DNA of 64,000 nucleotides from Carposina sasakii (Eukaryota > Arthropoda > Insecta > Lepidoptera > Carposinidae): assembly GCA_014607495.2 (NCBI GenBank), contig CP053172.1, positions 9,128,888 to 9,192,887 of the forward strand, read 5' to 3'. Position numbers and translations under genes: made by a program. The notes under the pieces are model-generated. The model was given only the letters and a program-made list of their open reading frames with translations. It was not told the DNA's origin and did not search any database. How positions within the stretch are numbered: position 1 is the stretch's first letter; every line of letters begins with the position of its first letter. This document shows positions 61,901-64,000 of the stretch, in pieces.

Positions 61901-63177
61901 AGATGCATTAGAAAAAAATAGTATACAATAGGTCGCATACGTATCACTCGACAGTGCCAAAAATTCTGAAGCGTCACTTTTTTCCAAAATGATTTAAATA
62001 GACCAATCGATTCAGAGAAAAAAACCTGCATCGATTGGACTATTTAGCCTTGCCACTGTCGAATGAATATTTTTATTTTCTAGTAGAGTTTTTAGGTATT
62101 CATAATTTCAATTGAAAGAAATACAAGAAACCGTTTTTGTCTCAAACATATTTATCATTCCCTATTAGTGAAAGGTCATTTATTTATTTACTTATTGTAC
62201 CGAAACTCTTCGTACTTAGTTCGCATCTGTACTATATCCAGTCTCTACAATCGGACTTGCGACCGGTTGTTACTAATCACAAACACTTAAAATAACTTTA
62301 ATAAGGCGATAATACAGAGTCCACTATTATATGTATTAAAAACAATAAAGATGTCTGTCTGTAATGCTAATCTAAATAGCGTAATCAACTTTAAAAGACG
62401 CTTTATTGAAATTAAATTGCATCTTCCCTGATGATTAAAATGTCGCGTTATCGGCACCGACATTAATAAACAATGACGTATTGTTAATAATAATGTAGTT
62501 AAATAGTTTCGCATTACGATAGGGGAAAATTTCATTTACATCTCAGACATCAGCCTATTGCAGTCCACTGCTGGACGTAGGTCTCCCCCAGGGCACGCCA
62601 CAAGGCTACTGTCATAGGGGATTTTTGCTCATAGTCACCACGCTGGACAGGCTTTTCTAGCTTAGAAATATCATAGGTCTCGATTCCATACCAGAAATTC
62701 TTAATTTAATAACAGCGTTTTTCTTTCTTATGTATGTAGGTATGTATATTATAATGTGTTAAAGTAATGGTTTCTACGAACTTACCCATCAGCACCAACA
62801 AGCGTCTCCTTAGCAGTAATCCCATTATAATGTATCCGATTCTCCACCTCACCATCCACCAAAACATCAGTCATCACAAAGTTCACTATCTCCTTATTCA
62901 ACCTCCTTCTCAAATACCTTATTTCACTCAGCTTATGTTTGGACTTTGTGTCATTGATTCTAGAATGCCTCAATTTTGAATGATCGTTCTGTATTTTGAA
63001 GCTTAGGTTGGTAGCGTTGGGTGTTGCGAACTCTACGAGGTCTTCGACGTCGTTGTTGTCGCAGTTGGTAGTTCCTAACAGAAGGAGGATCAGTAATGGC
63101 GTCTTGAACATTTTCCCTTTGGAGATTAAACGCGCGAAGTTTGATTTTATCTTCGCTTTCGGTGGTTTTAACTCCAT
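13831..63177 (-). CDS. Secreted phospholipase A2, group III (bee-venom-like) family: whole gene, with duplicated catalytic exon
   Basis: The gene encodes a calcium-dependent secreted PLA2 that hydrolyses the sn-2 ester of phospholipids; in insects such enzymes serve lipid digestion and eicosanoid release. Exons in transcript order: 62786-63177, 30319-30708, then 27125-27346 or 24881-25105, then 14582-14687 and 13831-13917. Splice sites are GT-AG and junction phases are 2, 2, 2 and 0, all consistent. The product is about 398 residues (399 with the second core exon): signal peptide, long pro-region, a dibasic-type site just before the PLA2 core, and ten cysteines across core, exon 4 and exon 5, the number in bee venom PLA2. 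The introns are 0.66 to 32 kb and full of transposons. I inferred exon linkage from phase, order and family homology; transcripts would settle it. Exon 1 is preceded by an acceptor-like site, so a 5' exon probably lies further right. Confidence 0.82.
13955..14190 (+). repeat. Dispersed repeat in the last PLA2 intron
   Basis: Blocks CTTCACTAGAATACATCA, CATGTCGTAAGAGT, TCTCAGACGATAAGCTAG and TATGCTAAACG recur in the same order at 31845-32280 and 59725-59930, and in part at 38540-38600 and 39480-39590. The family is unidentified and non-coding. Confidence 0.6.
14210..14480 (+). mobile_element. Penelope-like element terminal repeat (pLTR) fragment
   Basis: It shares GTTAGTTAGTTGGTTCGGTAG, TGATGATGCCACGGGTGTTGG and the downstream GC-rich blocks with the flank of the Penelope reverse transcriptase relic at 42785-43015. 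It fills much of PLA2 intron 4, antisense to that gene. It carries the hammerhead motif annotated below. Confidence 0.7.
14259..14327 (+). ncRNA. Hammerhead ribozyme motif in a Penelope pLTR
   Basis: The core is CTGATGA at 14271-14277, a GCCA/TGGC stem II with a CGGGTGT loop, GAAA at 14294-14297, a minimal stem III (AC, loop ATAT, GT), and the cleavage triplet GTC ending at 14305. Stem I can form from TAATC with GATTA, and beyond an internal loop from GAAAAC with GTTTTC. The two-base-pair stem III with a palindromic loop is the form known from Penelope-like elements, thought to act as dimers. One unpaired U precedes stem II, so activity is uncertain. It is antisense to the PLA2 transcript and would not cut it. 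Confidence 0.65.
14582..14687 (-). CDS. PLA2 exon 4
   Basis: It encodes [20 protein letters not shown] and then [15 protein letters not shown], which lines up with the segment after the HCxCD motif in group III PLA2s, including its two cysteines. The acceptor is ATGTTTCAG and the donor AAG-GTTAGC. The first base completes an Arg codon with the AG left by either core exon, so both alternatives splice in frame. Confidence 0.88.
14788..14945. repeat. 50-bp direct duplication flanking a solo foldback-MITE end
   Basis: About 50 bp (ATATCCTATACACATA, TATAAGAAAA, CATCATAATATTTA) occurs at 14788-14840 and again at 14896-14945. Between the copies, 14841-14895 holds one end of the 260-bp MITE family (AGTGGGCTATTTACATAGC to ACACCCTG). 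Confidence 0.7.
14945..15015 (-). repeat. tRNA-like (SINE-type) fragment
   Basis: CACCGGGCTTCGAACCCAG resembles an inverted tRNA T-arm and B box (GGTTCGAAGCC), and GCTCCAATCGGTCG could be a decayed D-arm region. I cannot fold a full cloverleaf, so I regard this as a tRNA-derived repeat rather than a gene. Confidence 0.4.
15450..15830 (-). mobile_element. 3' end of a LINE-like retroelement
   Basis: On the minus strand the sequence ends in GTGCAATAAAGAATAAGAA with an embedded AATAAA. Its body (TCTGGTAGAGATAAGCTTGCC, then TGTACATGCATCTC) recurs at 30017-30137. Fragments of the same tail are at 18547-18680 and 51592-51630. No open reading frame remains. Confidence 0.55.
16236..16400 (-). repeat. 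Lepidopteran SINE/LINE-like repeat with (GATGAT) tail
   Basis: It begins with the (CATCAT) block and continues CCTATTGCAGTTCACTGC, ACGTAGGCCTCC, CACGCTGGGCAGGCGGG and TTGGTGACCGCAG. It is one of about ten copies in the window. Confidence 0.65.
16548..16805. promoter_or_regulatory. GC-rich patch with several E2F-like motifs
   Basis: Within an AT-rich intron this stretch has GCCGCCATTTTCCCGCC, TTTTGGCGCGC, TTTGGCGCGAAG and GCGGCGCGGGAAA. These resemble E2F/DP sites (TTTSSCGC) on both strands, plus a YY1/Pho-like GCCGCCAT. No gene is recognisable here. It could be an intronic regulatory element, an unannotated promoter, or part of a repeat. Confidence 0.35.
17398..17775 (-). repeat. About 330-bp repeat with internal tRNA-like segment, plus a partial second unit
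   Basis: The unit 17398-17727 is the inverse of 58398-58725. On the minus strand the tRNA-like part reads GACCCGGTAGCTTAGTGG, GTTAGAGCGGCTGG and then GGTTCGATTC (B box). An upstream extension of about 200 bp precedes it, and the unit ends in TTATTAATAATTTTATAA. A truncated second unit starts at about 17727 in the same orientation. Confidence 0.7.
18190..18517 (+). mobile_element. Helitron-like non-autonomous element
   Basis: It begins ATAAAAATGTAACGGATCG and contains GCTAATCTCAGAAACGGCTG and TTTTTATCCCGGGAAAATG. It ends with CGCGGACGGAG, GCGGGCGTCC, then ACTAG-T. Full-length relatives in minus orientation are at 32554-32883 and 34963-35263. Confidence 0.55.
18547..18680. repeat. LINE 3'-tail fragments
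   Basis: CTTATTCTTTATTGTACACAC and, further on, GAACAATAAAGAATAAG are the two orientations of the tail seen at 15450 and 30017. The surrounding 18690-19300 shows no further recognisable structure. Confidence 0.4.
19306..19684 (+). mobile_element. MITE family B, about 379 bp
   Basis: It starts CAGGGTGATTTTTGGTC and ends AACATCCTG, with TA on both sides. Internal landmarks are CGTTCCCGAAAACTAC, GGTCCAAAGTTGAGT, GCATAAACACTGGAC and CGTTAAGGGTGGCAACG. Other copies are at 38782-39156, 54898-55308 and 63623-63962; fragments are at 51659-51838 and 54573-54625. It is non-coding. Confidence 0.7.
22888..23006 (+). repeat. Dispersed repeat, family of 7757, copy 3
   Basis: CTCCGATGGATGATGGCG, CACATTTTCTG, CACTGCATAC, TGTTAGTTCCGAA and AGGAATTATTCTATG occur in the same order as at 23447-23555 and, inverted, at 7757-8375. 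Confidence 0.55.
23057..23316. mobile_element. Foldback MITE family A, 260 bp, full length
   Basis: The element is almost entirely palindromic. The left end CAGGTTGTAACAAAAAGGG and TATGTTAAGC are mirrored by GCTTAACATACCC and TTTTTGTTACACCCTG. Arms of about 100 bp surround a short asymmetric centre (CAAGATTGTATGAAC). TA lies on both sides. The copy at 37868-38127 has exactly the same length. Confidence 0.8.
23447..23555 (+). repeat. Dispersed repeat, family of 7757, copy 4
   Basis: Same block order as 22888-23006: TTCCGATGGATGATGGCG, GTTACTATGTGTATG, CACTGCATACATAAAATG, GTTAGTTCCGAAAT. Confidence 0.55.
23732..24000 (+). repeat. SINE/LINE-like (GATGAT) tails, two pieces
   Basis: 23732-23809 has the block GGGGGAGGCCTATGT twice in tandem, then CCAACAGTGGACTTCTCAGG and a (GATGAT) tail. 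23948-24003 is a second 3' fragment (CAGCAGTGGACTGCAATAGG, then CTGACGACGA). Confidence 0.55.
24881..25105 (-). CDS. PLA2 catalytic-core exon, downstream alternative (3b)
   Basis: This exon of 225 nt (1 + 74 codons + 2) starts after TTGGCAG and ends GAAAG-GTTTGT. It encodes a basic RTKR site, [10 protein letters not shown] (calcium loop), DRCCRVHD (active-site His-Asp), KFGLYNW and HCRCDER, with all six expected core cysteines. Compared with the family HDxC pattern it has HDLRC, one extra residue after the catalytic Asp-bearing motif. Its phases equal those of 27125-27346, so it can replace that exon between exons 2 and 4. The acceptor has a poor pyrimidine tract. It could instead be a decaying duplicate, but the frame and key residues are intact. 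Confidence 0.8.
25106..27124. other. Intron between the two PLA2 core exons
   Basis: About 2.0 kb of AT-rich DNA. The only repeat piece noted is TTTATTAATAATTTTATAAT near 25796, the tail of the tRNA-like repeat family. No coding exon or other structure was recognised. Confidence 0.5.
27125..27346 (-). CDS. PLA2 catalytic-core exon, upstream alternative (3a)
   Basis: This exon of 222 nt (1 + 73 codons + 2) starts after CGATCAG and ends ATAGGAG-GTTAGT. It encodes RSRR (possible proprotein cleavage), [11 protein letters not shown] (calcium-binding loop), [17 protein letters not shown] (active site with canonical HDxC spacing), RFGYFN and HCRCDRR. Six cysteines match the family core. By eye it is roughly 40 percent identical to exon 3b at the protein level, so the duplication is old. 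If read past the donor it would give a hydrophobic tail, but the donor is a good match and homology stops exactly there. Confidence 0.9.
27347..29924. other. PLA2 intron 2, mostly unremarkable
   Basis: It is AT-rich. 29071-29180 is another copy of the (GATGAT)-tailed repeat in minus orientation (GTCGTAGGCCTCCC, CACCACGCTGGGCAAGCG). 29362-29395 shares CAGCGGTGAAATGACGTCAC and ACGTTATC with the foldback at 32997-33158. No exon was seen. Confidence 0.5.
29925..30222. mobile_element. Diverged family A MITE interrupted by a LINE 3' fragment
   Basis: Ends CAGGGTGTAGCAGGAGGG and TCTTCTGTTACACTCTG flank a body with TTAAGCGAAATGG and GGCCCACTTCAGAG. The family A centre is interrupted at about 30017-30137 by the LINE tail seen at 15450 (CTTATTCTTTATTGCACATAC through CCAAGCAAG). 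TA flanks the outer ends. Confidence 0.6.
30319..30708 (-). CDS. PLA2 exon 2 (pro-region)
   Basis: Three hundred and ninety nt (1 + 129 codons + 2). The acceptor is CCTTTGTTGCAG and the donor TCAAG-GTAAAA. It encodes [20 protein letters not shown], then an EIQDCEY block and a charged, largely helical stretch, ending in KVGETSLS just before the basic site in the core exon. The [15 protein letters not shown] type of segment sits ahead of the PLA2 core in insect group III enzymes. Its first base completes the Gly codon started in exon 1. Recognition rests on family resemblance and phase. Confidence 0.82.
30960..31433. mobile_element. Family A MITE remnant split by a hAT MITE
   Basis: AAAATAAACATGTGATTTCGG on the left and ATTTCGGCTCTTAAATTTTC, GGACAAGTTC and TTACACGCTG on the right make up half of a family A element. 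They are separated by the 360-bp insertion annotated below. Confidence 0.55.
30990..31349. mobile_element. Non-autonomous hAT element, 360 bp, with 8-bp target duplication
   Basis: The ends CAGTGTTGCCAAC and GTTGGCAACACTG are perfect inverses and follow the CAGNG rule of hAT termini. The flanks are identical 8-mers GATTTCGG at 30982-30989 and 31350-31357, an exact hAT-length duplication. The interior carries repeated TACGATC motifs in both directions, and no transposase. Confidence 0.88.
31845..32280 (+). repeat. Dispersed repeat (family of 13955) with nested palindrome
   Basis: GGGCTTCACTAGAATA, then after the insertion CAGCTGCATTTCCTCCCG, CATGTCGTAAGAGTCG, CAGGCGATGAGCTAGC and CTCGGCCGTGTAA. 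The order matches 13955-14190 and 59725-59930. Confidence 0.6.
31869..32083. mobile_element. Palindromic MITE of about 215 bp inserted in the preceding repeat
   Basis: AAGCCTCGAGCACACCGGA and CCGGTGTGCTCGAGGCTT are inverse ends. The symmetry continues for some 80 bp per arm (CGTAAGCGTAGACGTACACG; ACCTCTGAGTTTAATGTATG). TAA lies on both sides, which would fit a PIF/Harbinger-type target, but the uninterrupted host copies differ slightly at the junction. Confidence 0.7.
32554..32883 (-). mobile_element. Helitron-like non-autonomous element
   Basis: Inverse orientation of 18190-18517: it begins ACTAGTGGACGCCCGCG and ends near CTGTTACATTTTTATTATAT. Apparent open frames in it are chance. Confidence 0.55.
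32997..33158. mobile_element. Foldback element of about 160 bp
   Basis: CCGTAAAAAAGCGGTGAA with TTTCACTAGAATGTT is mirrored by AACGTTCTAGTGACGTCAT and TTCACCGCTGTATTACGG, with mismatches. A related piece is at 29362-29395. Confidence 0.5.
33458..33845. mobile_element. MITE of 388 bp with 37-bp inverted ends and internal motif repeats
   Basis: CAGTCAGCATCAAAAGTCG continuing ATGAACACATTCAGAT is mirrored exactly at the right end, finishing CGACTTTTGATGCTGACTG. TA lies outside both ends. A motif like TCAAAAGTCACTGAACA recurs about six times in the left two thirds, in the same direction. It is non-coding. Confidence 0.82.
34148..34370 (-). mobile_element. Helitron-like element, close to the 8626 type
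   Basis: Read on the minus strand it starts TACTAATATTATAAACGCGAAAG and runs to TTTCTGCAGTCCAC, lacking the extreme end. It carries the AAAACTACTGAATGGATTTTG block typical of this subtype. Confidence 0.5.
34963..35263 (-). mobile_element. Helitron-like non-autonomous element
   Basis: It begins ACTAGTGGACGCCCGCGACT and parallels 32554-32883, with a small internal deletion (missing the GTGCACAAACGC part). Confidence 0.55.
35929..36075 (-). repeat. Lepidopteran SINE/LINE-like repeat
   Basis: CCACAAAGCTACTGCCA, CACCACGCTGGGCAGGCG and CACCTCCCGGAAACCC match the copy at 37151. The extreme (GATGAT) end is absent. Confidence 0.6.
36578..36895 (+). mobile_element. Second Helitron-like family
   Basis: It starts TCTTCTAATATATACG, has AACTCCTCCGAAACGGCTCG, and ends GCCGGGTCAGCTAG-T. 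TC start, CTAG end and an A/T insertion site fit Helitron rules. No internal ORF is seen. Confidence 0.5.
37151..37420 (-). repeat. Longest copy of the (GATGAT)-tailed retroelement
   Basis: From the (CATCAT) block through GCCCATTGCAGTCCACTGC, CCACGCTGGGCAGGCGGG, GGAGGCGCTGCTGCCC, AACCCTTAATCGCC and GTACGAATTCTACTTTGCCG. Similar long copies in the opposite orientation are at 40598-40785 and 53291-53470. ORF-like readings are spurious. Confidence 0.65.
37868..38127. mobile_element. Foldback MITE family A, 260 bp, full length
   Basis: Ends CAGGATGTAACAAAAAGGG and CTTTCTGTTACACCCTG, with TA on both sides. It is palindromic, with the asymmetric centre reading opposite to the copy at 23057, so the two were inserted in opposite orientations. 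Confidence 0.8.
38733..39397 (+). mobile_element. Helitron-like element interrupted by a family B MITE
   Basis: The left part (AATGTAACGGATCGCTC, TACATGGAAGATAT) and right part (AAGAAAAAATATGATTTTTGG to GGGCGTCCACTAG) join to match 18190-18517. The MITE at 38782-39156 sits between them at a TA. Confidence 0.65.
38782..39156 (-). mobile_element. MITE family B, nested copy
   Basis: It begins CAGGATGTTTTTTTGTGGCC and ends CCAAAAATCATTCTG, the inverse of 19306-19684, with TA flanks. Length is 375 bp. Confidence 0.72.
39398..42068. other. PLA2 intron 1 segment without a gene
   Basis: 39480-39590 contains part of the 13955-type repeat (GATGATGAGCTGGAATT, CTATGCTAAACGCGGC). The remainder is AT-rich single-copy-looking DNA with no exon. 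One TCACGTGA lies at 40008-40015. Confidence 0.5.
40598..40785 (+). repeat. Lepidopteran SINE/LINE-like repeat with (GATGAT) tail
   Basis: GGTGCCGGCAGAGTAGAATTC, GGGGCAGCAGCACCTCCCG, CTGCCTACCCAGCGTGGTG and a tail GATGATGATAATG. The sense orientation is plus. Confidence 0.6.
42069..42236. mobile_element. Foldback element of 168 bp
   Basis: GGTCGATTCCGACAGTCACA then CTTAAACCTAATC is mirrored by GATTAGGTTAAGGTTTAAG and TGTGACTGCCGGAATCGACC. A second inner pair (CTTTTCTCTCTC / GAGAGAGATAG) extends the stem. Confidence 0.7.
42288..42312. promoter_or_regulatory. Two TCACGTGA E-box palindromes 17 bp apart
   Basis: TCACGTGA at 42288-42295 and 42305-42312. This octamer is the MITF/TFEB-type E-box. 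Function is unknown and the site is deep in a PLA2 intron. Confidence 0.3.
42785..44720 (-). mobile_element. Decayed Penelope-like element with inverted flanks
   Basis: On the minus strand about 44110-43440 encodes broken pieces of a Penelope-type reverse transcriptase: [23 protein letters not shown], the YVDD active site in [29 protein letters not shown]. These lie in different frames with stops, so it is dead. The pLTR-like sequence lies inverted on both sides: 42785-43330 (minus) and 44270-44720 (plus). The left copy keeps CTGATGATGCCACGGGTG and GCGAAAC of the hammerhead but has lost the cleavage triplet and part of stem I. It lies in PLA2 intron 1. Confidence 0.75.
44721..48135. other. 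PLA2 intron 1 segment without a gene
   Basis: AT-rich. 46690-46870 has five TGATCA sites, several in GATCAGAGTGGAC-like contexts and loosely inverted, suggesting an old element. 47825-47990 has two CTACGCTCGCTC blocks. No exon was recognised. Confidence 0.45.
48136..48180. repeat. Perfect 20-bp hairpin
   Basis: CTATCAAAATTACCATACAT at 48136-48155 and its exact complement at 48161-48180, with a 5-nt loop. Confidence 0.85.
48196..48368. mobile_element. Family A MITE, left part, beside the mariner-like element
   Basis: It starts CAGGGTATAACAGAAAGGG and runs through the centre CAAGATTGTATGAAAATTCC to CTATAGGGAT, then stops at the mariner-like insertion. Confidence 0.65.
49026..49075. repeat. 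Perfect 23-bp hairpin inside the mariner-like element
   Basis: GTGCGAATGAAACAGATAGATGC is followed by a 4-nt loop and its exact complement. It lies between the left terminal repeat and the transposase start. Confidence 0.88.
49302..50377 (+). pseudogene. Mariner-like transposase, DD41D, broken by one frameshift
   Basis: The start ATG at 49302 gives [13 protein letters not shown]. Residues about 5-55 form an N-terminal helix-turn-helix of the type found in insect DUF4817 proteins, and about 90-115 ([15 protein letters not shown]) a second. The DDE domain has Asp157 in ILWSDEST, the second Asp in [10 protein letters not shown], and the third in [14 protein letters not shown] count 41 residues between the second and third Asp, the spacing of the rosa (DD41D) group. 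The frame breaks near 49920, where one base appears missing and a stop follows at 49923-49925. The second part stays open to the stop at 50377. Expected length is about 358 residues. Apart from this break it looks intact. Confidence 0.88.
51104..51275. mobile_element. Family A MITE, partial, right of the mariner-like element
   Basis: It starts GGGTGTAACAAAAAGGG, has the centre in the order CCCTATAGTATGGAG to CAATCTTG, and stops near 51275. It reads in from the same terminal end as the piece at 48196 rather than completing it. Confidence 0.65.
51659..51838 (+). repeat. Family B MITE internal fragment
   Basis: CATGGAAGCATACCTGGGAAG, GGTCCAAAGTTGAGTAAATAG, TTTTTCTGCATAAATGCACA and GCATAAACACTGGAC match 19306-19684; both ends are missing. 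Confidence 0.65.
51847..51998 (+). repeat. 150-bp direct repeat, copy 1
   Basis: Near-identical to 54745-54897 (CAAGCATAGTACCTAAG, CTCGCCGATAGAGATTAG, AAGTTCGTACAACAAAG, GCATTAGTCTGTAGTGC). It is directly followed by a MITE at its final TA. Confidence 0.8.
51999..52442. mobile_element. MITE family C, 444 bp
   Basis: Ends CAGGATGTTTGTGACAGCC with AGGCAAAT and ATTTGCCTGGCTGTCACCC with ACACCTTG are imperfect inverses of about 27 bp. TA lies on both sides. No coding sequence was seen. Confidence 0.75.
52699..52816. mobile_element. Internally deleted family A MITE, 118 bp
   Basis: CAGTGTGTGACAGAAAGGG to TTTTTGTTACACCCTG. It holds one arm and the opposite terminus, the rest being deleted. TA flanks it. 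Confidence 0.7.
53143..53190 (+). repeat. Pentamer microsatellite (GAATA/GGATA)n
   Basis: About nine units of GAATA, GGACA or GGATA in a row. An (AT)n run also lies at 53584-53602. Confidence 0.8.
53291..53470 (+). repeat. Lepidopteran SINE/LINE-like repeat
   Basis: GGGAGGTGGGCAGCAGCGCC, CGGTCACCAACCAGCCTGCC, GGGGGAGGCCTACGTCCAGC and AGTGGACTGCAATAGGCTG, without a long (GATGAT) tail. Confidence 0.62.
53797..54346. mobile_element. Foldback element of about 550 bp with an insertion in one arm
   Basis: The outer arms are GAGGAATAAGATGTCATAGA with GTGCTAAATGTCAT and their inverse at 54295-54340. The inner arms are TGCACCATTAGACATTTCGG, GCCTCACAATTCC and GACACTTAGATT, mirrored at 54225-54285. 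The left arm has about 240 extra bases (53862-54100) absent from the right arm. The tip is a further hairpin around 54178-54228. Confidence 0.7.
54573..54625 (+). repeat. Family B MITE terminal fragment
   Basis: ATAGAGTACGTACCCTCCG, TTAAGGGTGGCAACG and ACACCTG match the end of 19306-19684. Confidence 0.55.
54745..54897 (+). repeat. 150-bp direct repeat, copy 2
   Basis: Near-identical to 51847-51998 and likewise ends at a TA immediately followed by a MITE, here of family B rather than C. Confidence 0.8.
54898..55308. mobile_element. Rearranged family B MITE with the same terminus at both ends
   Basis: The left end CAGAATGATTTTTGGTCG and right end CGATCAAAAATCATTCTG are inverse copies of the same family B terminus, each followed by about 60 bp of matching subterminal sequence. 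The normal second end (AACATCCTG) is absent. TA lies on both sides. Confidence 0.72.
55309..56562. other. PLA2 intron 1 segment without a gene
   Basis: AT-rich. 56140-56215 (GACGTAGGCATCCGATAAG, then AAGGATTTCCC) resembles 16945-16975, a small repeat. Otherwise nothing is recognised. Confidence 0.45.
56563..56957 (+). repeat. Unidentified dispersed repeat of about 400 bp, copy 2
   Basis: Inverse of 4575-4975. It starts TTTATCCCGAAGGAAAGGC, passes the (GATGAT) block and GGGAAAATCCTCAAGAACAA, and ends CCAGCTTTTCCCGCCG. Confidence 0.75.
56958..57860 (+). repeat. GC-rich stretch with two A-runs, probable retroelement 3' sequence
   Basis: The base composition differs sharply from the surroundings. 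It holds A-runs at about 57488-57502 and 57690-57700, each preceded by GC-rich text (CGCGTAGTCC; GTGCCCGCGCAAAATT). Short open stretches exist but none is a recognisable protein. A purine-rich tail (GAAGAGGAAGGATAGAAGG) follows. It may continue the adjacent 56563 repeat. Confidence 0.4.
58398..58725 (+). repeat. About 330-bp repeat with internal tRNA-like segment
   Basis: 58618-58688 reads GATCCGGTAGCTTAGTGG, GTTAGAGCGGCTGGCACGG and GGTTCGATTCCCACTCGGG, with A-box-like and B-box sequences. The acceptor arms pair poorly, so it is probably not a working tRNA. About 200 bp upstream belong to the same repeat, as shown by 17398-17727. The tail is TTATTAATAATTTTATAA. Confidence 0.72.
58954..59213. 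mobile_element. Foldback MITE of 260 bp (another family)
   Basis: AGGTGTTTTCAAAATTAGTG and CACTAATTTTGAAAACACCT are exact inverse ends inside TA. The arms continue with CTAGGTAGGTAAAAA and AAAATCAGCTGTTC mirrored at GAACAGCTGATTTT and TTTTTACCTACCTAG. Confidence 0.8.
59725..59930 (+). repeat. Dispersed repeat, family of 13955
   Basis: CATTCACTAGAATACATCAG, GCATGTCGTAAGAGTCG, CTCAGGCGATAAGCTAGC and ACACGGCCGTAT in the usual order. Confidence 0.6.
60310..60430 (+). mobile_element. Internally deleted Helitron-like element
   Basis: Both ends remain: CTACTAATATTATAAACGCG at the left, and CGCGGACGGAGTCGTGAGCG with TCCACTAG-T at the right. The middle is shortened to TTTATCCC units. Confidence 0.55.
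60431..62545. other. PLA2 intron 1 segment, mostly featureless
   Basis: 61585-61745 resembles the start of a Helitron-like element (TGTTATAAATGCGAAAGTAAG, AAACTACTGAACC) without its end. 61952-62068 is a loose foldback (ACTCGACAGTGCC; ATAGACCAATCGAT mirrored at ATCGATTGGACTAT and CACTGTCGA). No exon was seen. Confidence 0.45.
62546..62660 (-). repeat. Lepidopteran SINE/LINE-like repeat, 3' part
   Basis: CAGCCTATTGCAGTCCACTG, GACGTAGGTCTCCCCC, CACGCCACAAGGCTACTG and CATAGTCACCACGCTGG, close to exon 1 of the PLA2 gene. Confidence 0.62.
62786..63177 (-). CDS. PLA2 first coding exon (signal peptide and start of pro-region)
   Basis: Three hundred and ninety-two nt (130 codons + 2), donor GATGG-GTAAGT. 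Two in-frame Met codons are possible: residue 1 ([11 protein letters not shown]) or residue 23, [17 protein letters not shown], which starts directly with a classic signal peptide. The second start makes better sense for a secreted enzyme. After it come a polar region with possible N-glycosylation (NATNLS) and a block [21 protein letters not shown] pyrimidine-rich acceptor (TTTTCTCTTTCAG) ends at 63185, so this is probably the second exon of the transcript. The assignment to PLA2 relies on phase and order, since this part is poorly conserved. Confidence 0.7.
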
Positions 63178-63184
63178 TTTTGAT

Positions 63185-64000
63185 CTGAAAGAGAAAAGGT
63201 ACCTACATTACTGCTGCTGGAATTATCAATTTACTCCTTAATAAACTTTTAAGACGTGGCTGTGTAGGTAAGTTGATAGAGTCGTTATTTTTCAAAAACG
63301 TTTTTAAGATTCCTTAAAAACTTATTATTACGTTTTATGCCTAGCCTCCTACAAAAAACACTTAAATATAAAAATGGAGGAGATTAAAAGCTTTGATTTG
63401 ATTTTAGATACGCTTAACCCTAATCTGGGCATCTGTTTTTAATACAGCATTATTTTCTATGGAGTAAACGACCACTAAGCAAATTCCGGAAACTCCATAA
63501 CACGTTTTTAATTTCAAAGTCGTGCAGTTTTGTCCCATGCGTGTCGTCCATGGAGGAATGGGAGCTATACGAGCGATATTCCAAGTTGCAATCAATATTC
63601 TTTATATGGGATAATGTAAATACAGGTGTTTTTTCGTTGCCACCCTTAACGAAGGGTACGTACTCTATACATCAAATAAAGTAAGTTTAAGCCAAAAAAA
63701 AAATGCTGGGAAGCGATGTAATTTTTTATTTTTTTTTTTGATCGGGCGAAATTTATAATGTCCAGTGTTTATGCTAGTTTTTAGATATTAATAATTTCTC
63801 GTGAAAAAATCTTGGTGCGAGAAAAACTCAGTATATTTACTCAACTTTGGACCCTAATATTTTGAAAACCAGACACTTGCCAGGTATGCTTCCATGGAGA
63901 AAAATGATCGTGATGAAGAGATTCCGTAGTTTTCGGGAACGTTGACGACCAAAAATCACTTGTATAATAAGGGTATTTAAGAAAAAAAAAATACATTACA
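63185..64000. other. Upstream of PLA2 coding exon 1; intron or promoter side
   Basis: Apart from the MITE at 63623-63962, no exon is recognised. A 5' UTR exon probably lies beyond the right edge or unrecognised here. Confidence 0.4.
63623..63962 (-). mobile_element. MITE family B, 340 bp
   Basis: It starts CAGGTGTTTTTTCGTTGCC and ends CCAAAAATCACTTG, the inverse of 19306-19684, with TA flanks. Confidence 0.7.

Overview
The window is nuclear DNA of an animal with split genes, almost certainly a moth or butterfly (Lepidoptera). It is AT-rich, has canonical GT-AG introns, and is full of repeats typical of that order: a short retroelement ending in (GATGAT)n, tRNA-like SINEs, Helitron-like elements ending in CTAG-T, Penelope-like elements, and many foldback MITEs flanked by TA. 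I cannot name the species.

Four genes are supported. (1) 143-435, minus: first coding exon of RPABC3/RPB8, the subunit shared by RNA polymerases I, II and III; the rest lies off the left edge. (2) 1029-2558, plus: a complete single-exon dyskerin (H/ACA RNP pseudouridine synthase), divergent from RPB8 across about 590 bp. (3) 5099-7322, plus: a four-exon ZAD plus C2H2 zinc-finger protein. (4) 13831-63177, minus: a roughly 49 kb secreted phospholipase A2 gene of the group III (bee-venom-like) family. I assembled it from widely spaced exons at 62786-63177, 30319-30708, 27125-27346 or 24881-25105, 14582-14687 and 13831-13917. All splice sites are GT-AG and every junction keeps frame.

The main finding is that the PLA2 catalytic core is encoded twice. 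The two exons, 222 and 225 nt, have the same phase at both ends, and each carries the calcium loop and the CCRxHD active site. Either fits between the shared upstream and downstream exons, so the gene looks like a candidate for mutually exclusive splicing into two PLA2s with different active-site surroundings.

The rest of the window is intergenic DNA (2.6-5.1 kb and 7.3-13.8 kb) and PLA2 introns, including one of 32 kb, loaded with mobile elements. The notable ones are: a DD41D mariner-like element with terminal inverted repeats of about 624 bp and a transposase broken by one frameshift (48371-51092); a Penelope terminal repeat with a convincing hammerhead ribozyme (14259-14327) and a decayed Penelope reverse transcriptase between inverted flanks (42785-44720); a hAT MITE with an exact 8-bp target duplication (30990-31349); several families of 260-450 bp foldback MITEs, some nested in each other; and two unidentified 330-400 bp repeats present in distant inverted copies. 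No CRISPR array, rRNA gene or clearly functional tRNA gene was seen.
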